From Lactarius indigo (Eukaryota; Basidiomycota; Agaricomycetes; Russulales; Russulaceae), in assembly GCA_025766275.1 (NCBI GenBank), contig JAFKAC010000004.1, forward strand, positions 744,001-808,000: a stretch of 64,000 bases of DNA, read 5' to 3'. Positions 25,078 to 36,549 of this stretch are shown one piece after another; positions within the stretch are counted from its first letter, which is position 1, and each line of letters opens with the position of its first letter. The translations under genes were made by a program, and so were the position numbers. The notes below the pieces were generated by a model. It was not told the DNA's origin, ran no database searches, and saw only the letters and a program-made list of their open reading frames with translations.

Positions 25078-25937
25078 ATGTCTAACCCACCTCGTTTTCC
25101 TCAGCCCTTCGCTTCTGCTGAGACCACATACCCTACGCAAAATGCGACAAACACCCACGAACAATTCACCGTAGTTCCTGCACAGGGTTCTGTTTATCCT
25201 TCAGAATGTACGTTCACACGAAATTTCCTTGCACATTTCTTGACACTCCCAATTGATTCCTGCGACCGTTTCTAGCCCATATCCCCAGAGGCGCTCCTAA
25301 TCATATCCCTCCCACTAACGCACCTTCACGGTATCCGTCTCAGGCAGCACATCCTCCCACGTACCAACCCACGCAAGTTCCATTCAACCCTCCCCCGACA
25401 TTCCCAATGCCTCAATTATCCACCACACCCTCAGGCCTGCCTCAACACACGGCGCAATGGAACGAGACAGACCGTCTTAATAATGATCAGCTTCCGCCCG
25501 CTTATCCGAACTCGCCCTTACAAGCGCCGATCGTGTCGCACTCACACTCACACTCACAACTTGGTTCAGGGATGGTTGGGGGGCCGCATAATGTTTCCCG
25601 CGCCTGGAAAAATCGTACGTGTGTTCCCTACAGCCAAACATATGCATACTCATATCGACTGGTGGTGTGATTCGAGTAGCGGATGGATCGGAGGAGTCGA
25701 GATACGCAGTTGGCCAGAGCACTCCGGCGACCAGTAATGGCAGCTTACTCCTCTCAAAGTCACCGCCGACCCCTTCGTGCGCTACGGTGCCGTCCGCAGG
25801 TGAGTCTTGCATTCCACCGGGAAGTTAGCGTACATTGACATGTATCAGTACGCTATCCGCCGTGTCTCAGATGCGGGCGGACTTGTTCTGAAGGACAGCA
25901 ATATTGTAGTACAGCGTGTGCTTATCCGCGGCGCTGA
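25078..25937 (+). CDS. M1: proline-rich protein with C-terminal zinc ribbon
   Basis: Exons 25078-25207, 25276-25614, 25680-25799, 25849-25937 give 225 residues. The N-terminal two thirds are Pro/Gln/Thr-rich and probably disordered, with a His-Ser repeat (SHSHSHS) from a CACTCA microsatellite. The third exon is Ser/Pro-rich. The last exon encodes a Cys pattern CLRCGRTCSEGQQYCSTAC, a plausible four-Cys zinc ribbon. The paralogue at 30623-31492 has the same last two introns and the same Cys pattern, which supports both models. The first intron (25208-25275) exists only here; the paralogue is coding at that point. I do not recognise the family. It is one of three copies in the tandem array; the third (56112) is broken. 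Confidence 0.65.
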
Positions 25938-27229
25938 TGTTCAGAGCGGCATAATTGAAGATCCCCAAATCGAGGTTCGGCGATAGTCCGACCACACTAT
26001 GTATTTAATAAAGAGACCGTGCTATTTATTTCTGACTACAGCGCCGGAGAACTTCTTGAGCATCATTGGCAAGTGTGGTGAAGCGATCTGACCGCAGACA
26101 CCGCTCTTTGTGGGCGGTGTGTGCGTGCGCGCGTGCGCGCGTGTCGTGGTTCACCCGTTACAAAACCTCCGACCCAAAAAACTTGTTCATGGACACATTT
26201 TATACTGCGAGAACCCCCCTAAGGTGATGGTAATTCTACCTCCAGACTCTGTTTAATCCAACGATGGTGTGTTTCAATTGATGACCAACCAGAAGGCTGC
26301 TGTATCAATATCATCAACCCATGGATGACCTAACCCTTCTCGTGGGTCACAGTTGCAAGTGCATGGCTTGAGGTTCCCGTCTTGCAGACGTCTTGGATGA
26401 GGTGCTCACCCGCCTGGCGTCTCAGACTCTTGGCTGATAGATGGTGCACATAACCTCAGATCTCAGACCGGCCAACCTCGAGGTTGCGGTGAGGTACGAG
26501 TGGTCTCTAGCTCGGTAGACTGGGTCTTCTTCCATCCGCGCCCAATGTATATTCGTTGCATGCAGAAGAACCACTTGTCGCACTCAGGATTCACTCAGAG
26601 GTTAAATATAAAACTCGATACGACAAAGTGATATGCGAACCCAACCCTTCGCCGTTAACGCGTGCACTGGCAGTAGTATGCAAGAGTTACGATTCGTGTG
26701 TTACAGTGTTTAGGACGGGATGTACCTGAGGATAAGGTTTTCTAAAAGACTTGGCAAGGCCCGGTTACAGGATTCTCTACTGTAGTGGAGGGCCAGGAGC
26801 TGAAAGCCCCGCGGCTAAAGCCGCAAGAAACCACAGGATTGGCGGCGCCGTTGAGCTGAAAGCGGAAACAAGTCCGAGCCTCACTCCGGTCTCGGCCCGC
26901 TACCTCCGGTAAAACCACCGTGAGAAGACAGTGAGAGGACCAAGAAAGGACAGACTTGTTCCTCTGCTACCTTCTGTTGGTCAACCTGCCGGTAAACTCG
27001 AAGACCCTCTTATATCCATGTTGTTTTGTTGTTGCTACTCTCGCTTAATTGTCTTCCGGTGTGCTGCTCAATTTTGTGACTTGAACGCTCGTTGTAACGT
27101 TTACCGTGTAACGTCAAAGGGTTGGACAAAGGTAACGGGAAGTATCACTAGGGCAGAGAAAGTGACTCTGTTTGGGAATATGGGGCTTTTGCGGCTTACT
27201 GTAATAGGTTTCTGCACTTGATCGGGCGC
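25938..27229. other. Downstream part of the M1 unit, no gene seen
   Basis: Largely similar to 31493-32690, the equivalent region of unit 2 (for example the CACCCGCCT segments near 26408 and 31988). It contains a GTGCGTGCGCGCGTGCGCGC-type run (about 26121-26143). No frame is conserved between the copies. Confidence 0.45.
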
Positions 27230-27640
27230 TCCTGAGTGGAACGTGCTTCATGATCTCGATCTCGAGGTGACAGCGCCTCCTGCGCGTGTGCGCCGACCGT
27301 CGTGCGACCCACAGACAGCTGAAAGACGGCATCTCCGAGCTTGGGCAAATCCATATGGAGGTATGGGCGACGGCGTTAGAAAGCTTGCACTGACTGGACG
27401 CAGACGGATTCATCGATCGCATAGTATGCGTGTTTTGATGCCTGTTGTGGACAAGACGGAGGTTCCAGACTCACACACCCTTCTTCTCAATCTGTCGTAT
27501 GACCATTCGTGCTGTGTCTTGTCTTTCCACCACGTCCCTCTCACAGCTCCTTCAGGTCTGCAAGACTAGTCAATGGCGCTCGTCCATAGTCACATAAGCG
27601 TTCTAGCCCCCCGTAGCACGTGTGGCATGTTACGCAACCT
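27230..27640 (-). pseudogene. Decayed RING/coiled-coil gene fragment (unit 2)
   Basis: The minus strand shows FQLSVGRTTV (compare LQLSVGRTTV in the gene at 16333-19036). At 27510-27600 it shows the counterpart of the exon end around 17530-17600. Pieces are in different frames with stops between. Only the region corresponding to the middle exons is left. Confidence 0.65.
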
Positions 27641-27659
27641 AGACTGTATAGCTGCGCAC

Positions 27660-28320
27660 CGCTGCGAAAACTGAGTACTCTTCATCCCCGTCGCAGAGAT
27701 ATTGAATACTGAAGTCCATGACGTGATATACGATTCGCCCACGTATTGGGTATGCAATATGAGCGGGGCCCCAAGATCTCGACCTAGACCCCTAAAAATG
27801 ACAGCCCCACAGGGAGATGCTACGGAATAGTACGCAGACGGACGTAGAATAGACATAGCCCAGGGTTTAAGACTGCGGAGGGGGAGAGGTTACTTTGGGT
27901 GTAAGCGAAAATATGTCATTACAGCCTCTCCGGCGCCATGAGGGCTATTGTAGTGCCAAGAGAAGAGCGGGAGATGGGCGCTATACATACTGCGCGCTTC
28001 AACCTATGACGGTCACGGTGTTGGTTTGAATCCAGCCCCAAAGAACTTATGTAGACGAGACCCAAGTATTATGTAATATTTAAGTTGTCCAAGGAAAATG
28101 GAATCTCGGTGCTCAGCGCTCAGCGCTCAGCTCATAACCGTCTCTTGCTCACGTAGCCACGTTCCCCCGTCGGGTTTATTGCTACGCTAAATCACAACAT
28201 ACAGCGCGCGACAAGCGCGATACAACAATCATAGCCGTAACACCTTACTCCAAGCGAAGCGTTTCTGTCGCGCGAATAGGGCATAGGGTCGCACAAAGGG
28301 GGACGGAACGTAATGGAAGA
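27660..28320. repeat. Non-coding duplicated block, unit 2 copy
   Basis: Similar to 19550-20440, including GAGATGGGCGCTAT (about 27970 and 19971) and GCGCGCGACAAG. In unit 1 this block is followed by the penta-EF-hand gene; here that gene is missing and the M2 upstream region follows directly. Confidence 0.55.
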
Positions 28321-30540
28321 GGCAACCGATCATAAGTAACCTACCCCCGAAAACTTGCTGATCGTGAGGCCTTTTGCCCACAGAATGCGCATGTACTCAG
28401 GTGGCCTGCTCTGAGGATCACGGCGCTGGCGTCGCCCACACCGAAACAAACGGTCCTCGCCGGGTGTTAGACCCGCGGCATTGCTCCGGTCGCCGGATTC
28501 ACCGTGGCCGCGATCAATCCCGGGTCGCGAGCTGGCACCCCAACTTTCTCGTCACTTGCCGCTTCTAGAAGCGTTCTGCAACCCTCACTGCTGCCGCATC
28601 GTCATCTCTGGTGTTCGAGAAACGGCGCTTTCCCTGTGTCTCATCATTGAATATCATTTTTCATTACAGTGCGGCCCCCGTTATGAATATCAACGGGCCA
28701 ATCCTTATATCCACACGAGTAAAGTGCGCGCATGACGCCTTGACTCGGAGTGAATGTGTCTACTCTGTTACCATTTTCGTAATATGTGCGCACACCACAT
28801 CGACGTTCACCCCGAGAAAGGCGAAGTCAGGCCCCTGTGTTGTATCGCATGAGGCGCAGCAGCAACATCAAAGAAACAGTAGTACCCTCCTCCAGGTTAC
28901 CACGCGCAGGAGCCCGAGTTTCCCTGTGCTTATCGCCCGGCGTTCCTCTGGCTCTCCGTCCTCTGCGGTTTGACCGGAGAACTCGTATCAGTCTGTCTTG
29001 CCCCTGTCTTGGTTTTCACCGCTGATGCGCCTTGCGGTTGCCTCGCGCCTCCAATTCCGCGGAAAAGTGTGCCTAGGTGTCAATCTCGAACCAGAACGCG
29101 GAGATAGAAGATAATTAAATCTCCGACAGTGTGCGGCTAGGGTTAGTACCGCACTGTAATCCAGATCTAGCTTCTGCTCGAACTCTACAGTGCTAGTTTC
29201 GTGGGACTGATTTTCCAAGACATTTCTCGATGACCGCTTTTCTCTCAGCCAGGCGTGCTACTTGAAATCGATAGGAGCATGGACTTGCTGGATCGATACC
29301 TTGTTTGTCTGTCCTCGTGGACGTTCATCTTACGGGTCTTGTGCGCGTGCCCACAGCATTTCGATTCTGACTCATCACCTCATCACCGACTCTATTCTCC
29401 CATTTTTTCTCCGCCCATAGAATGACCTCAGCCCAGTGTCTGTCTGAACCTTCGCATGATGCGGTTCGCTTAGCTGTTTCAGCTTGCTCAGGACTGTTAT
29501 CCGTCCTACTCTCCTACGGGTTCTCTAACGCATTCCTTTCCGGTCTTGGATCGATCACAGGGAGATTGGCGCTGCGATTGTAGAGGTTTTGGCCACTTTG
29601 CTGAGGGAGAGCTTTAGGTCTCCGCTTCCCACGGAGGTAAAGATCGGGCCCATGAGCGCGCGACACTCACGCTTCTGCAGAACGGGGAGCAACAATGCAC
29701 CAACGGTTTTCCATCACGCTGGTCTTTCCCCAAGGTCAAGAATATTCAGTATTATACTCTTGGGTCGAAGTATCACTGCACCAAGCGCTCTCATAACTGT
29801 CCATTCAAATCGCTGGGTTGTTCAATGCGACATCAAATATCGCTACCGCTTACATACTAAACTAGTACCATTCCTATCCTTCTCTGTTCTATCGTTACCG
29901 TATGTCTTACTGTATACTCTCGAGGCATGTCTGGCTATGGTAGCAACGTTTCCGCGATCTGAGAGCGCCCGAATGCTATAGCTCGTCCTCCACTGGTATA
30001 TTTTCACATACTATCTAACGGACGGGTTCTCCCGCTCGTGCCAAGATGCAGCATCTAATCTGTAATCACCGACAGGCAGGCGGTCTACATGCAGAATTGT
30101 CTGGGATTGGGTAGATAATGAATTCCACACCGCGGCCTCGTTGTCTCTGCGGACACGAGCCGTCCGAAAGGACATGAGGATCTCCGATCGTTACGATAAG
30201 GCACAGGCAGGCTTTGCGTTCTATTTCTTCCCCAAGAGCTGACGCAATTCCAATGACATCCCTTTAGCGATCGTGGCGCGCGCGTCATTAATAGACGGTT
30301 GTAACCTACCAGCTCCGACTCGATTGGTCCTATTTCGCCTCAACAAGCTCCGGTGTAAGTGCTTGGTCGTGCGTGGTCTCTATCGCGTGCAACATGTCAC
30401 CGCAGTCTAGGAATCCTGTCGGGGTGTGGCTTGGTCTGGTCCTTGTGACCCTCGCTTCGCTCTCTCACACTGAAGAACGCGGATAACGGCAGTTCCTGTC
30501 CAGTTGCGGACATTTCCCCGCGAGCGCTCTGTGCCCGTTC
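28321..30540. other. Upstream half of the M2 unit, no gene supported
   Basis: Second copy of the region at 22560-25000. Order of shared blocks is preserved with many small insertions and deletions. No frame longer than about 130 codons and none conserved with the other copy over more than about 20 codons. Confidence 0.5.
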
Positions 30541-30560
30541 GGCGTACCGAGCAGGACAAC

Positions 30561-30568
30561 TATATATA
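30561..30568 (+). promoter_or_regulatory. TATA box of the M2 gene
   Basis: TATATATA 55 nt before the M2 ATG, preceded by ACCGAGCAGGACAAC, a block also present before M1 (with small changes) and M3 (CCGAGCAGGACAAC). Confidence 0.6.
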
Positions 30569-30622
30569 CGCCATCCCTGCCCCCATCTTTAAGTCAGCAA
30601 AGCTTTCAACCTTACCACACCG

Positions 30623-31492
30623 ATGTCAAACCGCGTCCCTCCCTCTTTCCCTCAGCCCTTCTCCGCTGGGTCCTCATACCCCGCACGAGATGCGCCGGGC
30701 ACTCTTGAACAACGCCCCATAGATCCCGCACAAGTTTCTGCCTATCCTCCAGATAGCGTGTTCGCACGAACTGCCATTGGCACTTCGCTCGACAGTCCCT
30801 ATTGGCCCCAGACACCGTTTCCAATTCAGAGCCATGGAAGCACTCCTAATCTTATGCCAATACTGAACGCACCTCCGCGACGTCCACCTCCCCAAATCCC
30901 CCCGCACCGACCCATACAGGGTCAAATTCCCACCCCTCCGGCATTCCCGATGCCTCAAGTACCAAACATCCATGTGCCCGACCACACTATCACCTCATAC
31001 CCGTCGCCACCCATAGTGCAGACTACGCACACGCCTGGACATCATAGTAATCCCCAAGTCACACCCTGGGTTTATTCGAGTTACCCCCCACAAGCGCCGG
31101 TGTTGTCGCATTCGCCATTACAGTATGAATCGGGGATGTCGGTGGTGGGTCATACTGCTCCCGTTGTCCAAAGAAATCGTACGTGTGTTCCCTACTGCAT
31201 AATATCGACATACGCTTAGCGATTGGCGGTGTAATTTTAATAGAGGACGACTCGGACGACGAAGAATATCCGGTCAGCCAGGCCTCCTCGGTAACGCACG
31301 ACGGCAACATGCGCGCAAAGGGAGCGCCGAGCTATGTTGCCTCTGGGGTACCGGACACGAGTGAGTCTTGCACTTCATCGGAAACCCAGCGTACATTGAC
31401 CTGTATCAGTACGCTTGACGCCATGTCCCAGATGCGGGCGGCGTTATCCTGAGAGCCAGCCATATTGTACTAGTACAAAGTGTAATCGCTAG
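30623..31492 (+). CDS. M2: proline-rich protein with C-terminal zinc ribbon
   Basis: Exons 30623-31178, 31244-31360, 31410-31492 (TAG), giving 251 residues. About 180 residues are Pro-rich (repeated PP and PSPP motifs, several His and Tyr). Then comes an acidic patch (DDSDDEE) and a final Cys pattern CPRCGRRYPESQPYCTSTKC. The first intron ends in TTTTAATAG at the place where M1 ends its matching intron in GAGTAG, and the next intron has GTGAGT to TATCAG in both. No membrane segment or signal peptide. Function unknown; the ribbon suggests protein or nucleic-acid binding, which is inference. Confidence 0.68.
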
Positions 31493-32689
31493 TGGGCTGA
31501 GGTTTCGAGCGGCACAGCCGAAACACCCGAGTTGAGGTTCAGTTCAGCGATTGTCAGACTAGTCACAGGCTACATTATGTATCTTACACAAAGGTCGTGC
31601 TATTTAGTTCTGATTAAATTACTTCTTGAGCATCACTGGCGGCCACGGAGCAGCTCTTTAACCGCGGACGTCGGTCTTTGTCTGTAGTGTGAGCGTCATG
31701 GTGCATGCGTGTCGCGGCTTGCGAGCGGGCCCTTTACCAGGACCGTTACAAAAGCCTCACACTTGATAAAACTCGACCATGGAAACAAGTCGTGCTACAA
31801 GAGCTCCCTCTAAGTTGATGGTGATGCCGTTTTAGGACTCAGTTTGATCGAACGACGGCGTGGTACAACTGATGGCCAGCTAGATGATTGTCATCGAACC
31901 TAACCCTATGCGTGGGTCATACGTCGCAAGCACTCGGCTTCAGTTAATGTTTCGTGCTGCAGATGTCTCGGGCAACTTGAAGGTGTTCACCCGCCTAGCT
32001 CAGACTCTTGACCTTATCCCGCTTGGGATATCGTAGTTGCGATGAGATAAACGGCCCACCGGGCCCCACTCACTGGCAGTGCACTCATCTCTGGGCCTCT
32101 GGCTTATCTCTTTTTTCTCCGTTCCACCTCCGCTGTCCATTTATCAGAGAAGTATCTCTCAGGATAGTAAGTGGGAGACGGGGCCTTTGACAGGCCAACC
32201 TCGAGGCTGCAGTGAGGTAGGGCCGCAGTGGAGCCCCCCGGCCATACATCCTGGCAAGCTGGGTCTTCCTCCTTCCGCGCACACTGTATGATTGTCACCG
32301 TTTGGGGAAGTGCCACTTTCTGGACTCAGAAGTCACTCAGAGGCGAATAACAAAGCACGATACTTGCCATTGGCGCAGGGTGCCTGTCCTTAGCACGGGG
32401 TGCACTGACGAAGATAAGGCTTTTCTTGGAGACTTGGAAAGGAAGGCCAAGGCTGGCAACAAAGTTCTCGAGTGGGGGTAGTGGGACAAGAATGCCCCGA
32501 TCGGCTCAAAAGAGACTACGAGATTGGCGGGACAGTTAGCAGAACTAACCAAGTCCTGGCTATGGCAGCCAATGATCGACCTTGCGACCAATGATTACTG
32601 GAGTGGTCGATCGGCTCACTATCTCTGGACAAACCATCGATGGAAAGAGGAGGATGATTCCACTGTACTCGTGGCGTAGATCTTGGCTG
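31493..32689. other. Downstream part of the M2 unit, no gene seen
   Basis: Homologous to 25938-27229 with insertions (for example about 32045-32180, absent from the first copy). Short antisense frames near 32100-32300 and 32340-32590 show no motif. Confidence 0.45.
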
Positions 32690-32870
32690 TGTTTCTGTTC
32701 TTGGTCTGGCGTTCCCGAGTGTAGGCGTGAACCGTGATCTCGGTCGCGACTCCCAGAGTCCTCCAAGAATCCGGGCACGTCCTGCGCATGCTAGCGACCG
32801 TCGCACGGCTCGCGGTTAGCCGAGAGATTGCGTCACCGACTTTGGCGATAGAGAACGCGAAGCAAGTCTG
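32690..32870 (-). pseudogene. Decayed RING/coiled-coil gene fragment (unit 3)
   Basis: About 180 nt resemble the region around 17130-17330 of the RING gene (shared GACCGTCG segment and AATCGCGAAG-like end). It is heavily mutated and stops where the LINE remnant begins. It marks the left part of a unit whose M3 gene now lies 23 kb away. Confidence 0.5.
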
Positions 32871-32879
32871 CTTGCGAAG

Positions 32880-33662
32880 TTAAAAATTAAACTAAAACAA
32901 AAAAAAATAAAAACAACAAAATTATAACAGAAGGAAGAGACTGATCTAGAGGCCACCTTCCAAAGGAAAGCCAGGAACCGAAGGACGATAAGTAGTGTAC
33001 TGCACAATGAAAAACTGACAGCAGAGGAGAAAAACGAGGATAGATAGGCAACATGAATAACTACCAGGCAGCCTTGGCCCTTGAGTTGGGTCCAGGCCTC
33101 AGGCTGATCGAAGAGGGCATCTTTAGTCGGGATCGACCGAGATGGTGATGGTAAGATGTGGACACGAGGCGAGACCCGTGTGTTGGAGGAAGTGACAGAA
33201 GCCGTAAGGCAGGTCGCCCTCCAGTGGCAGTGTGAAGAGGTTGATGGGGGGGGGGGTCTCGTCTGCCTGGTATGGGTAGAAGAGGACTGCTCGTTGGTGG
33301 TCGTACAGTCGGTGGTCATAGACGAGGTGGTAGAAAGATTTGTCTGGGAAGCTGCATGGACATCGACTGGCTTCCGGTGGTAGGTCGGGGCGGTGGTTGG
33401 TGATGTAGTCGGATGCGAAACAGTGGAGGGTAGCAAGTTGCATCGTGGTGGCATGTGTACGTTTGGTGATCGGAAGATACCCGTCGATGGCCAACCATAG
33501 TGGGTGATTCCGGCCATCGGGTGGTATGTGGTAGTGGATGGAGTGGCCGTAAGCGCTGGGTAGTTTGTGACGAGGTTGTTGCAATGTCCGAATCCAGTCT
33601 GAGCCCCACGCTCGGAAGGCTGCAGACCAGCATTGCTTTTTGATTAACGTGGCAGACTGCAC
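32880..33662 (-). mobile_element. LINE (non-LTR retrotransposon) remnant, 3' part
   Basis: Read on the minus strand, 33662-33123 is an open frame of 179 residues resembling the region after the RNase H domain in Agaricomycete LINE polyproteins (TKRTHATTMQLATLHCFASD followed by a CPC...H...H pattern). It ends in a TAG/TTTTTAA-rich 3' end near 32880. The upstream RNase H part lies at 55515-55856, on the other side of the inserted Plavaka transposon. Removing that insertion and one CAC/GTG copy joins the frames as ...QRV plus QSATL. The 5' end is truncated. Confidence 0.65.
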
Positions 33663-33686
33663 ATCAGGAAAAACCTCCCGTGCTAA
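33663..33686 (+). repeat. Left terminal inverted repeat of the Plavaka element
   Basis: ATCAGGAAAAACCTCCCG then TGCTA. Matches the reverse complement of 55486-55508 with one mismatch in the first 23 bases. AT-rich subterminal sequence follows. Confidence 0.82.
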
Positions 33687-35856
33687 TAAAGGATAAGCGC
33701 CCGTAAATTATTAATATTCTGAGTAATCGAGATAATTCGTGAGTAATTCATGCTCGGAGCTGATAATCACGAGCGCCTTTGAACGGGTGGTTACACAGTG
33801 CTAATTATCTACAAAAATAGAAGGTAGATATCTCGGCTACTAAACGGATTTATGTAAAAACTGTGGCACAATTCCAATACCGAAAATGTATTACATCCAC
33901 TAGTGTCTTCAAGCTGACTAAAGCGGGGCAATAAATGGACGCTAGAGTAGATATCGTCCACTGGGATAACACTGGCAAGATGCCGGCAGTTTTGAGTCAA
34001 CCTGGACACTTTATAGAGCCGACTGTTGCTGTCTGGTGTGGTGGGAATGGGGGAAAACCATTCCACATAGGCTAGATGAGTTGGTAGGGTGACATCTGCA
34101 GACAGGAAGAGCTGGGGAAGCACTTTGTTCGGTAGTTGAAACACCACACGAACCTGTGCTATTTGGAGACCTGGAAAGTAGTTAGATGGCCCTTACACTA
34201 ATATAGCTTAGACTCACCTTTGTTCCCATGTGTGTTATCACGAGTTCTGCTGCGGATAATGACAGTATCAAAACGCGATGGTATTGTGCGCCCACGGGCG
34301 TCCTTTTGATCCGGCCGAACATGAATGATGTCAATAACTTCGGAGTCAATTGTTGAAACAAATTTGATCTTGTGGAATACCGAAACATGACGGAACAGTA
34401 ACAAAGTGTCTTCGGCCAGAGCCCTCAGTGCTGTTGTAGAAGCTCGGGGGTGATTGAGTCGAGCAATAAAATCGGCGAGGGTGTCTTGAAAGTCGAACGC
34501 TCCATATTTGTCAGCGAGGTCGTTGAAAGAAACGGCCTTCAGAGACGGATTTCGAGCCATTTGGAGGGTCTGTGGAACAGGCTTAGGAGGTCCAATTGGC
34601 TCCGAGCATCGAGTGCTGTCGTGTTGAGTCTGCTGCCGCCAGGCAATAAACATTGCGTGCCGTTGTATCTTCTCGCGGCGGTCCAGCCATGCAGTCATCT
34701 GAGGGTACTCATCCTTACGATTTGTCGCGCGGTAAGCATCCTTTGTGAAGTTGATATGGAGTCGCTCGGTTTGCTCCGTGTTGTAATTATCCGTGCTGCC
34801 GAAAAGGGTAATCGACGATTTGTAATGTAAGAGGCTGTGGACCTTGGGGATATTGAAGTGTTCGCGGACGCCAAGGTCGACAAATACATCTTTATTGTTG
34901 TGAAATTGGGCCAGGGACTCCTCAAGGCGAAGTAAGGTTTCAGTAGTGTGTGATGGAAGTTGTGCGATGTACAAAAAATCAAGTAGCGCACGCACGGTCC
35001 TAATAACCCGCACAGGGGACCCTCCAGAAGGAAGTGGAAGTTCGATGACAAGGCCAAGGAGGATCCGGCACATGTGTTTGTGTTCGAGACCCGAGACCCG
35101 AGAAAGGGTCGAAATACCCCTGACAAAAGTCATAACATGGTGATTAGGTGGCAAAGACCTACATCGCGCATCGATTTGTGCTCGTCCGAAGACACCAGAA
35201 TCTGTCAGCCATCTAATCAAATGCTTCATAACGCCCTGAAGCATTTGGTGTAAGATGTCGGGTGTGATTGAAACAAAGATGTCAGCGAGGGGAAGCGCCT
35301 CCCAGAATGGATGGAAGACTGGCTTGAGACTAGCTTCACGACAGACTGAATGGAATGTCTGTACATCTCCATCTGCCGAAAGAAAAGCTTCCATGGCTTT
35401 GTTGTAATCACGGAGAGGAGACCTGGAATAGTCACCGAGGTCATCGTGGTGCACGATACACTTTGGGCACCGGCCATTGAACGTGCAAGTCACCAGCACT
35501 TGCTCGGGGTAGTCGCCAATGAACACGGCAAAGATGGGATGGCACCGGTGCCAGATCCCATCACCGCTCATCATTGCGACACCTGTTTCGCCATGGGACG
35601 CAATCGGGGCTAGGAGGTTTCGCATGCAAAAATGGAATACATTTGCAAGTGCACGCCGCTGAGCTGCCTTGTTGCCAATTTCTTCAAGGCGAGTAGTCGG
35701 AATGTATCCGATCAGCATTTGAGCGTGGCGTGATGGCTTTCGGCGGATATCCTTTGGAACATTTCCAATCGTGAGATACACAGGGTAGGCGGCCTTACCA
35801 CGAAAAAGTGTAAGTTGGGTCTTGTCAGAGGAGATGATGACCGGGATGACCGTAGC

Positions 35857-36027
35857 TGTCACGTTTCGACTTGGATGGACTGTACGACTTGAACCCTTAC
35901 TGTACCGGTTGTCACTACGGCGGTAAGGTATATTAGTGACGGACTTACTTACGGTGATACGGTAGTGCGATAGGCGATAGGGTACGATAGCTGACTGATG
36001 ACCGACGCCACTAGTACTGGTACTAGT
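35857..36027 (+). repeat. R2 5' LTR, left part
   Basis: Identical to the start of the 3' LTR (51055-) except for one base. Ends with CTAGT, the target site duplicated by R1; the LTR resumes at 43870. Confidence 0.92.
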
Positions 36028-36160
36028 TGTTACGCCGTCACGACGTTAGCTCGACTTGAGCTCAATGGAGGCGGTAACAACTTAGCGGTATCTTGAAGAC
36101 GCGGAGGTCCAAGCGTAGACAATGGTGAACACTCGAAGGTGCACTGCTCTTGCAAAGAAG

Positions 36161-36198
<38 letters not shown>

Positions 36199-36518
36199 AA
36201 CAGAAGAAACAAGTGACGATTCAAGAAGACCAAGATGGCGTATCTTGGTCTTCACTAGACACTATAAATACAAGTCGAGCAGGCTTGGAAGCGCTGCTAT
36301 GAGTCATCGTAGTAGAGCGTCCAACGTGTCACAGAAACATCTCAAAACTAATACTACTAGTACCCGTACTAGTATCGAGTCATCCAGGTACTGCTCAGTC
36401 AGCTATCGCGCGCAATCGCCTATCGTACTCTCGTATCACCGTAAGTAAGTCCGCGACTAATATACCTTACCGCCGTAATCGCAACCGGTACAGTAAGGGT
36501 ATGAACTGAAACGTGACA
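36028..36518 (-). repeat. R1 3' LTR
   Basis: Minus-strand LTR starting TGTCACG and ending CGTAACA. Contains a GA microsatellite (about 36166-36194) and the promoter hairpin described for the 5' LTR. Adjacent polypurine tract AAAGGGAGGTGA lies at 36530-36519 on the minus strand. Confidence 0.9.
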
Positions 36519-36549
36519 TCACCTCCCTTTTTAGCGTGAGACCCCGGGC

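Noticed and set aside
32816..33517. 233-codon minus-strand frame as a gene
   Set aside because: Overlaps the LINE tail in another frame; the 33662-33123 frame matches the LINE family and joins the upstream fragment in phase.
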